From Trichobilharzia szidati (lineage: Eukaryota > Platyhelminthes > Trematoda > Strigeidida > Schistosomatidae): 64,000 bases of DNA. Under the pieces are notes generated by a model that was given only the letters and a program-made list of their open reading frames with translations, ran no database searches and had not been told where the DNA came from. Location of the stretch: NCBI GenBank assembly GCA_944472155.2, contig OX235273.1, positions 82,268,793 to 82,332,792 on the forward strand. Direction: 5' to 3'. The translations under genes and the position numbers were made by a program. This document shows positions 55,971-64,000 of this stretch, piece by piece; positions within the stretch are counted from its first letter, which is position 1, and each line of letters starts with the position of its first letter.

Positions 55971-56480
55971 GAGGATCCCGTTCGTCGGATAAAGTCATGT
56001 CACTCTAATGTGAAGTCCGTGTCACTATACGGATCAGAGACTTGGCGCCATGTCACGAAGGCCACTTCGAACAAACTACACACCTTCATCAACAGATGTC
56101 TTCGCTCAATAATCAAGATCAGATAGTGGGTGGAAAAGATCAGCAACAAGGATCTCTGGCAATGAGCGAACCAACCAAGCAGGAAGCGATTGTACAACAA
56201 ATAAGCAGGAAGAAATGGAGGTGGGTTAGTCATACTCTGAGAAAAACCATCAAGTGAGTGACATCACAAGACAGACCATCGATCCAGGGGAACCCGAAAG
56301 GGAAGCGACGAGTTGGTCGTCAGTGCTAGGGTGACATGGAGAAGGTCATGTGAAGAGTAGATGAAAACATGTGGGCAGATTTGGAGCCAGATGAAGACTC
56401 TAGCAGAGAACCGAACGCAATGGAGACGCGTAGCTGAAGCCCTATGTTCCTCTAAGAATTAAAAGAAACAATAATAATAC
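55971..56480 (+). pseudogene. RTE-like LINE, 5'-truncated 3' end
   Basis: Begins near the segment encoding N-V-K-S-V-S-L-Y-G-S-E-T-W-R and runs through T-F-I-N-R-C-L-R, L-R-K-T-I-K, N-P-K-G-K-R-R-V to W-R-R-V-A-E-A-L-C, ending in AAAGAAACAATAATAATA. Moderately diverged and frameshifted; no catalytic region. Confidence 0.87.
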
Positions 56481-56484
56481 GTTG

Positions 56485-58725
56485 AGTTTCAGTATTTTAA
56501 TTTAATGTATAGAACCAGATTTACAAACTATTTATATTGCACAATGTTAGGCTTAAAAAACACTCCAGCGCATTAGTTATTACAGCATTCTAAGAGAATT
56601 TCAAGTCCAGCAAGAAATACTCCAAAACCTGAGTTAACTAATCCCAATGAATTGAATCAAAGGCTTAATATTATCCTCTTACAGAATAGAGGAGAAAAAT
56701 ATTTTATTTCGACTTAACAGACTTTTATGTCACTAGACCAATCTATATGAAGTAATGAGCTCAGATTTGATCATAAACTTGGAAGTGGAATCAAGTTACG
56801 ATAAATAAATAAACTGAGTGCAATCATGCTTGAAATCTACAGTTCTTAAATTTCAGTGTTCTATCTTCTGTTGTTGTGTATAGCTTGAATACTTCGAGAT
56901 ACACAGCAGTAGGAACATTTTAGTATCCACCTAAAGTATTGCAGTGATACTACATTAACTGTGTTATAAGCAGAACATATACGAAATATTTTAGCAAACG
57001 TGCTGTCTCTAATACATGATTTTCGATCAGCTTATAAGGTATAAAGTGAAACAAGAGATAGAATTAGTATTAGACTTTAAAATAAAACGAAGGGAAAACT
57101 CTAGTTTTCCGAAGACCAACACATTCTGACAGATACTTAAATTTTTAAAATATCCTTTATCCTGGGACTTTTAAACCAGGCTTGATGAAATAACTGAGTA
57201 ACCATGCTAGGCCTGTGATTACTATCAAAGGAAAAATAATTAGAGAAATGAAACACCAAATGAGATGTTACTGCTCAGTGATTATCGTCGAGAACTCACT
57301 GAAGAAATAAGTCAAGAACGATAAAGAAAGCAAGAGAGTTTTCAGCTTTCGCATTACTGTCATATAGGGAAGTGATAGAAAAAATGGCGCTTAGGTTTCT
57401 CAGTACTGCTTGGGTTGTAGTGATATTCAAGCGTACAAGTAAACTCAATCACAGATTATTTGGTTTGAAGACTATATATTTCTAGCTAAGGTAACTCTTT
57501 CCAGATGAAGGAACATTTATGCTCTTATGGGAAGTTTTAGCTGTGGGTTATTTCTTTTGTTAAGATAGGAGACCTGGAAGCATGACATATGTTAGGCTTG
57601 TCCACCTGTTCTACTATTACGAGCAAAGCTCTGTTTCACTGCATACTTTTTTCATCACCTGCTCATCTTCAGTAGATTTTACTTCGAGTGCCAAACTGCT
57701 GACTTATTAACCTAGGTGGACATACTGGGCACGTGAAATTAATTTTATTCAAAAATATCGGTTGATTTTATAGACCAACATTATTGACATTTTCGACTTA
57801 AAAGGAAGTTAAACTGTGGGGAGTACAAAGGAATTATTTTATTATTTTATTTTGAAGTGAGGACATAACACCATTACACATTACGCCTTTAGTTTATTTA
57901 GTCACCTAGGTCATTCATTTCCGTTTGAAAAAAAACACTGTTAGAATTACTAAATAAGGGGAACACATAATTTCCAAATCAACTAAAAAAGTGGAATTCA
58001 ACATAAAGCAAACGTAGGTAGATTAATATAAGAAACAGTAGTCCTAAACAGTGGTTAATATGCAAAATGTGAGTATTCATGCTTCGAGATAAAGTAGCAG
58101 GAGAAGAATATTCATCACAATCATTGTATGACGAACAGTCATCTTTTCTGTTCAAAGTTATCATCAATAAGATATTTAAGGGGTTACGTTAAGCGTAAAT
58201 TTTTGATTAAACACCATTGTTATGGGAAAGATTACAGATTTGACAAATTCACTTTAACCTTATCATTGTAACGGAATGAGTGTTCGGCAGATTCTTACTA
58301 GACGATCTAATTACAATATTTATAATTATTTGGATATTTCAACTAACTTTGTAATAACTGTCTGGTTTCCTCCTAAACAGCATATCGTTATTCGTATATT
58401 TGCATATCAAATGTTGACTTGATCCTTGTCATTCGTCTTTGTCCCTCTTTAATCTGTAATTTTAAGGCTTCTCCTTCTTGTTGTGCGATACATTGATAAT
58501 CTGTTGTTTTGTGATGTGATTTTGTTTGAGTGAATGAGGTTCATTCTGACATTGAACTGTCTTCAGTAATTGTAGGTGTGTGGTTCTTCAGGACAGTGAT
58601 TTTGATCACACCTTGTTGGAAATGTTCTACTTTATTCTAAGGTACTTCTTACAGTTGAACCTTGGTTAACTCATTTTGTCTTACAGTTCTTGTTTTGTAC
58701 TGCGAACTTTTCTTGACAGTATAGT
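56485..58725. other. No gene recognised
   Basis: About 2.2 kb without a supported feature; AT-rich, short frames only. Confidence 0.4.
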
Positions 58726-58727
58726 TT

Positions 58728-59490
58728 TGTAACTGCACTGTTCGAGTAGTTTTAAGTTTTCATCTTATTATTGTTCAATAGAAGCGCATAGATTTATCGA
58801 TGAATAACTGTCTTTTTATTGTCTTTAGAGCATTTTGTAACTGTGGGTGTCTCAAGGGAGCTTCGGACAGCTAAATACTGGTACATCGAGATCGATTTTC
58901 TGCATTCACATCATAGTTAATTGGTTTTGGTCATAACCGCGTCGGTGGCACAGCGGTTAGGACTCTCGCCGACCATGCACATGGTCCGAGGTTCGAGCCC
59001 TGCCGGCGCACACCTGATATCTTTGGTCGGCCTGCTAAATTTGGGCTACCGATATCACATGCTGAAAATTTCATACTTGTACCAAAATACTGTGTGGAAT
59101 CAAGCTATAATAAAAAAATATATATACTTGAATTTCTTTTATTGAGAATAGAGACACTTAATACAACAGCTGACTTGCATTTCCAGCGATTTCAGGTAAT
59201 CTGAAAATGTGTGTCATCATTGTCATTTGAGGACTGTTCGATAAGTTCAATTCTCCTATTTGACTATGCATGCATTCTATTCTGAACCTTATTATTGATA
59301 GGATAGAAGTGAAATGCAAGTGAGACATCTTAGAAAGCAGTTGTGATTGTATGGAAATGACTATGGAGGTGTTTAGTTAAAATTACAAACGAGTGATTTT
59401 AGTATACCTGAGTTTAGAAATGTGTTATTATTTTCCAAAATGAATTTGAGAGTTGTTCAACACAATATCAGATTCATCGCATCCAGCGCG
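58728..59490. repeat. Long dispersed repeat, copy split by a SINE
   Basis: Paralogue of 46,380-47,000 in the same orientation. Left part 58,728-58,937 ends TTGGTTTTGGTCATAACC; right part resumes near 59,127 with CTTGAATTTCTTTTATTGAG. The intervening sequence is a SINE. Confidence 0.88.
58938..59126 (+). mobile_element. tRNA-derived SINE, tail type B, inside the long repeat
   Basis: GCGTCGGTGGCACAGCGGTT, GGTTCGAGCCC (B box), GCCGGCGCACACC, then GGTCGGCCTGCTAAATTTGG, ACCGATATCACATGC, GTGTGGAATCAAGCTATAAT, AAAAAAA and TATATA. The first bases of the consensus head (GT) are missing. No clear target duplication. Relative to 46.4 kb, about 16 bp of target (ATCATTTCAAGTCATA) is missing. Confidence 0.9.
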
Positions 59491-59599
59491 GTGGAGATCG
59501 ACCTACAACTGATTTGGAGGAATATTCAAGTAATTCTATGTTTTTGTTACTTTCGCGTGTTAAGTAATTTGTATTAACTAAAACTAGATTACAATACGG

Positions 59600-59910
59600 A
59601 AAGATGGTGTAACACACCTTCATATACGGTAATATTTACTGATGACGTTTCGAGCACAATTTATTGCCGCTCATAATCATATCAAGGTATTCACACAACT
59701 TTCTGACTTCGTTTATATAATTCCATTATTTTCCACCGCTTGATATGATTGGCAGTAGTATTTTCCATAGTTCCGGTATGAGTGATGAGTTATTCTTATT
59801 GCACGTGTTGGGTGTAGACTCGATGAACAAGGATTCACTGTGAGACTTTATCAAAATAAATTTTACTCATAATGGAATTATACTCTACCAAAGTGCACAA
59901 GTTTTATTCT
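59600..59910 (+). repeat. Foldback-type repeat, expanded copy
   Basis: TTACTGATGACGTTTCGAGC, CACAATTTATTGCCGCTCAT, then an additional spacer, then GTGAGACTTTATCAAAATAA and CTCATAATGGAATTATACTC. It contains the central and right blocks of 36,850-37,032, separated by about 130 bp extra, so either this copy has an insertion or the short one a deletion. Confidence 0.6.
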
Positions 59911-60237
59911 TATACCTTCATATACTCTTGATATTAATATATTCTCAGGACGAAATATGAAACTTTTTGAAGTTGTAGGAAAGTTTCACTGTCGCTTAGA
60001 CAGTTGTGTACAATAACAATTTAGTATCAACATTTTTTCTGAATAATTTATCAGCTATCTTTACTGAATATATCCCTTTAGCTTACCTTTCACCTTTTAT
60101 AGATTACTTTGTTCTGTGAAAGAATTCCTACACTATCATTTTAAGAATTCTCTAAATTTTTAAGTTGCTTAAAATAACTGACTATGTAACTGATGCAGTC
60201 TGTTTTTGATATAATGTTTAAGGAACCAAATTATCTG

Positions 60238-60441
60238 TCAAAACAGTAGATTTTTGTATTGCTACAAACTGAATTATTTATGGAATATGCCAGAATTATT
60301 GCAAATGGGATGATCCCATATCACTTTCATGCTGTCTGTAACATCTCAAAACAACGATTAAGTGCTGATCTTGTTATTCCTGTCACTCATTTCCTAACAG
60401 AAGATACTTCAGCAGTTAAAATTTTATTTTGCGCCAGTTAG
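60238..60441 (+). CDS. Possible terminal exon, unrecognised
   Basis: A + frame open from about 60,250 to TAG at 60,439-60,441, reading E-L-F-M-E-Y-A-R-I-I-A-N-G-M, P-Y-H-F-H-A-V, K-Q-R-L-S-A-D-L-V-I-P-V, T-S-A-V-K-I-L-F. Composition is more protein-like than the surrounding AT-rich frames, and it follows an AAAACAG that could serve as a splice acceptor (60,240-60,247). I recognise no domain and see no neighbouring exon. It could be the 3' exon of a host gene or chance. Confidence 0.25.
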
Positions 60442-60754
60442 ATCTATTTATTCTCACTTATAAGTAGAACAATCATAAAATTCTCCAGCTAGCAAATAGA
60501 TCTGTATAAGGTCAACAGAAACATACCTCATTAATTTTTTTTATTAATTACATATTAAAACTGTGACTAAAAAAATGAAGAACAACAAGGGCAGAATTAT
60601 TTTGGGTGGAGTTGCAGCTGGTTAACAGGAGTTATTAGTGATCATAACAGCGATATAATGAGACGGAAGATAAACTTGGTGTATAGATTGCCACATCTTC
60701 TATTATAACGAAATTACTGAGTTTACGAATACTTACCATTTATTGTTGCTTTTA

Positions 60755-61112
60755 ACAGGATACGAATTTTCAACAGTAATGTGAAGTCAGTGATTCTATG
60801 CATTTGAAAGAATTTCAATGCATGCCGTAAAAAATATTTCCAACAACTTACTGAGAACTTTCATCAACAGCTGTCTTTACTGGATTGATATAGAAGGTCA
60901 GATAAACGACAAGAAGGGATAAGTGAAAGGCATTTCTAGCAACTAATCAACGAATGACCTGTCGACCAGAAAAATATGCTGGAGGAAATGAAGATGGAAT
61001 GGATTTATGGTAAGGAGATCATTGAGTGGTGTTACTTGCCAGGCAGTCGAGTGGAACCAAATGCAAAGCGATGGCCTGGATTTCCGGGAGTGACATGGAC
61101 CGTGACATTATT
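60755..61112 (+). pseudogene. RTE-like LINE, degenerate 3' fragment
   Basis: Blocks encode R-I-F-N-S-N-V-K-S-V, K-N-I-S-N-N-L-L-R-T-F-I-N-S-C-L-Y-W-I-D-I-E-G-Q, then GGAGATCATTGAGTGG and GTCGAGTGGAACC, matching the order of the young copies. Ends before the terminal CCCTATG block. Old. Confidence 0.8.
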
Positions 61113-61439
61113 CTTAGAAATTGATCTTTTGTTTATTCAGTTAATGTCCTTGTAAAGCTGAATCAATAAGAGATTTCTGAACTGATTAATTTGCTACATA
61201 TTTAGAATTTGTTCATCTACTTGCAAAATGTATTTGCGTTTTAATTGTGTTCATTCTTGAACTTGTCTTTGGCAGCTTACTCTTTGAAGTAATGGTTTAT
61301 TCATCTACGTTGGAAAAATGTTTTTAAATGGATGTTATAGTGTAAATGTGGTCTTTGAAAATGCTGAGATACGCTATAAGGTTGTACAGATGTACACGTT
61401 TCTAATCGCCTAAATATCTTTGGAATTATTACAAAGCTA
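61113..61439. other. No gene recognised
   Basis: Spacer between two RTE copies on the same strand. Confidence 0.4.
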
Positions 61440-63175
61440 TACTGGAGGGAACCCAATTACCAAAAAAAAAGACAGATTAAACAATGGGCGGACCACTTCA
61501 AAGGACTCTTGAACCGACCACCACCTGCAACCCGTCCAGAAATACCAACTACAGCACGTACACAACTGCAAGTTGACACCAATCCTCCAACGAAAACTGA
61601 AGTCATGAATGCAATCAAGCTCCTGAAAGCTGGAAAAGCAGCTGGACCAGATGGAATACCTCCTGAAGCACTGAAAGCGGACCCAGAGACGACAGCAGAT
61701 ATGCTGACTCCATTATTGCAAAAGATCTGGAAAAAGGGAAAGGTTCCTACTGACTGGAGGAAAGGTTACCTCGTGAAACTACCAAAGAAGGGTGACGTAG
61801 GACTCTGCCAGAACTGCCGAGTAATCATGCTCCTGTCGACGCCAAGTAAAATCCTGAGTCGCATCATCCTGGAGAGAATCAAGGACGCACTGCATACAGA
61901 ACTCCGACCAGAACAAGCTGGATTCAGGAAAGGCAAATCATGTTCTGACCAAAGTGCAACTCTACGCATCATCATCGAACAAAGCATGGAATGGCAATCA
62001 AACCTCTACCTCAACTTCATAGACTTTGAGAAGGCCTTCAACAGCGTTTACCATGAAGTAATTTGGAAACTACTCGAGTACTATGCGTACCGCAAATATT
62101 CATCAACCTTATTCAACAGCTGTACGACAACGGCACATGTCAAGTGATCCACAACGGAAAACTTAGCGAAGCGTTTGGAGTAAACACAGGAGTCAGACAA
62201 GGGTGCTTATTATCGCCAATGATATTCCTAATTTTGGTGGACTGGATCATGCGTCAGATAGTGGGAAACGAGGAGACAGGGATATCCTGGACCGAGGTGA
62301 AGAACCTAGAAGACCTAGAATTCGCGGATGAATTTTTGATGTTTGATGTCATACAAAATCGAAGACTTACAAGCGAAAACCGACAAACTGGTCAAAGAAG
62401 CAGCAAAGACAGGAGTCCAGGTGAACGTAGATAAGAAGGGGGTTACGAAAATAACCAACCAACAACAACAACAACAGCAGCAACATCCAGTGCCAATCAC
62501 CATCAACGGGAGCGATTTGAAAGAGGTTACTTCATTCACTTATCTAGGGAGCATTGTCTCAACTACAGGAGACAGGAACGGACGAGGATGTCAAATCGAG
62601 AATCGGGAAGGCGAGAAACACATTCATCAACCTGAAACCAATCTGGAAATCTTCGTCACTCAGCATCAACATCGAAATTCGGATTTTCAATACAAACGTC
62701 AAGTCAGTCAGTTATTCTATACGGATGGATCAGAAACTTGGCCAGTGTGTCACAAAGAATATTTCCAACAGCCTGTTGCAGACCTTTATCAACAACTAAC
62801 TGTCTTCGCTGGCTCTATACTGAAGATCAGATGGCCGGAAAGAACAAGAACCAACAAGAAACTATGGGAACAAACAAAACAAGAACCAATCGCCCAACAA
62901 ATATGCAGGAGAAAGTGTAGATGGATTGGACACTCGCTGAGGAGGCCGTTGGGTGACATCGCGCTTCAGGCCAGTGCTCGAGTGGAACCCGAAAGGGAAG
63001 CGGCGAGTGGGACGTCCAAGGGTGACATGGAGGAGATCGTGTGAAGAGGAGCTGAAACAGTATGGAATAACATGGATGCAGGTGAAAAGTACAGCAGAAG
63101 ACAGAAGCAAGTGGAGGCATGCAGTTGAAGCCCTATGTTCCACTAGGAACCCAAGGGAACAATAATATAATAATA
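61440..63175 (+). pseudogene. RTE-like LINE, longest copy, RT domain to 3' end
   Basis: Reverse transcriptase of an RTE-clade LINE (SR2/SR3-like), 5'-truncated so the endonuclease is missing. Frame 61,464-62,147 is open upstream of its start-like codon (R-Q-I-K-Q-W-A-D-H-F). Numbering from 61,509: G-K-A-A-G-P-D-G-I at 42-50, L-L-S-T-P-S-K at 108-114, Q-A-G-F-R-K-G at 136-142, motif A F-I-D-F-E-K-A-F-N at 170-178 (Asp172 kept; the usual D of AFD is N). A frameshift near 62,090 moves to frame 62,063-62,434 with G-V-R-Q-G-C-L-L-S-P and motif C L-E-F-A-D-E (second catalytic Asp lost). Further frameshifts near 62,340 and 62,575 follow. The CAA repeat at 62,457-62,484 encodes a Q run. It ends GAAGCCCTATGTTCCACT, then GGGAACAATAATA. 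Inactive. Confidence 0.95.
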
Positions 63176-63359
63176 ATATACTGAGTAGTACTTAAGCAAA
63201 GTAATATCAGGTTTGTTTTAAATTGTATAGTATACTTGTAAATTCAAAGCATTCATTTAAGTAAGCGGATTATTAATAAAATCTACTGGATTCATAGAAA
63301 GCCAATAGAATTTTTGAAATTAAGTCATCCAGCTCAGAAAATGCAATAACACCAGATAT

Positions 63360-63410
63360 TTATCATCATTATTATTCCCTTGGTTTCTGAGCTGAACATT
63401 GGGGCTTCAG
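63360..63410 (-). mobile_element. RTE-like LINE, minimal 3' end
   Basis: ATTATTATTCCCTTGGTTTC and CTGAACATTGGGGCTTCAGC are the antisense of the RTE terminal block. About 50 bp, abutting a SINE tail fragment in the opposite orientation. Confidence 0.65.
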
Positions 63411-63419
63411 CAAAACCTT

Positions 63420-63548
63420 CAACCTAGCCAAGTTTACTAGCTCGCTAGTTTTCTAGCCGATCCCAAGCCCGGGTAAAGACGGATGGTTGAGCGTGGGGCT
63501 AGCTACCCTACACCACAAAACCAATCAAACTACTACAGAAACTTCAGT
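63420..63548 (+). mobile_element. tRNA-derived SINE type A, tail fragment
   Basis: GGTTGAGCGTGGGGCTAGC, ACCCTACACCACAAAACC, CTACTACAGAAACTTCAG correspond to the type A tail before its terminal block. Head not recognisable. Confidence 0.6.
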
Positions 63549-64000
63549 ACACAATACAAAAAACATCAGATATTGACTAAAAACAAATTAGTAGCATTCT
63601 GCACTCTGTCGACAATTTTTGTAAACACTGTTAGGGTTCACTACAGTTTACAGTTGAAATAAAATGTTTACAGCATACTATTTATGAAAAGTTTTTCTAA
63701 TCGGTCTTGCATCTTCGACTTATAGACAGCATTTAATCAGTTAAATAGTTTTAGATTTCAGGAGGAACTTCAAACAGTAACCTGTTGTAGCATATCTTGA
63801 ACGATGCTTCTCCAATAACTCCTCTGGACTTTATGCGTGTCTCTGTATAGTTACGCCTGAAAACCATAGAGATTAATAGTGTTGCTAAATAGAAGACATT
63901 TTGTGCATATTCAATTTGTAAAATGTCATCTTTTATTTTTAAATGCGTAGATAATTTGTACACCTGTTAAATAAAACTCACCTAATCAAATTACCTAATT
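63549..64000. other. No gene recognised
   Basis: AT-rich to the end of the window. The minus frame 63,751-63,963 has no recognised motif. Confidence 0.4.

Noticed and set aside
62315..62539. Cysteine-run frame on the minus strand
   Set aside because: Antisense of the CAA/CAG repeat in the RTE copy; not a real cysteine-rich protein.
1..64000. CRISPR arrays, bacterial operons, rRNA genes, plasmid or phage features
   Set aside because: No regularly spaced short repeats, no runs of long ORFs and no rRNA-like blocks; the content is typical of a metazoan repeat-rich region.

Overview
This is AT-rich, intron-poor-looking, gene-poor eukaryotic DNA. Its repeat content points to a blood fluke (Schistosoma or a close schistosomatid). 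The markers are hammerhead-ribozyme-bearing tRNA-derived SINEs of the Sm-alpha type, RTE-clade LINEs of the SR2/SR3 sort, and Penelope-like elements (PLEs) with GIY-YIG endonuclease domains. The species cannot be fixed from the sequence alone. I find no complete host gene, no rRNA, no functional tRNA gene, no CRISPR and nothing bacterial. The window could be intergenic or one or more very long introns.

Layout. 1-9.6 kb: a permuted dispersed repeat, four RTE 3' fragments in both orientations, then a PLE GIY-YIG remnant (8.88-9.62 kb). 9.9-14.7 kb: three RTE copies on the + strand, with a tRNA-SINE just upstream of the third. 16-21.4 kb: an unrecognised repeated ORF, a divergent hammerhead SINE, a PLE whose halves lie head to head between ~310-bp inverted repeats, and a further PLE on the minus strand. 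22-29.8 kb: large degenerate RTE copies and several SINEs. 31-35.4 kb: PLE remnants, including one with a visible YVDD reverse-transcriptase motif flanked by ~190-bp inverted repeats. 36-50 kb: mostly SINEs (two nested), foldback repeats, a CR1/jockey-like remnant and a cluster of hammerhead-bearing Sm-alpha-like units. 51-56.5 kb: the repeated ORF again, another PLE, a young SINE with a perfect 12-bp target duplication, and an RTE 3' end. 58.7-59.5 kb: a paralogous copy of the 46.4-47 kb repeat, split by a SINE. 61.4-63.2 kb: the longest RTE copy.

How the parts relate. The autonomous families (RTE LINEs and PLEs) once encoded the reverse transcriptases, but every copy here is truncated, frameshifted or carries stops. 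The SINEs encode no protein. One SINE class shares its 3' terminal sequence with the RTE elements, which suggests it used RTE machinery. Another set carries hammerhead ribozymes, and each copy read here has at least one change in the conserved core or its closing pairs. The novelty lies in the architectures: inverted PLE ends, SINE nesting, ribozyme decay series, and an unassigned ORF family repeated three times.
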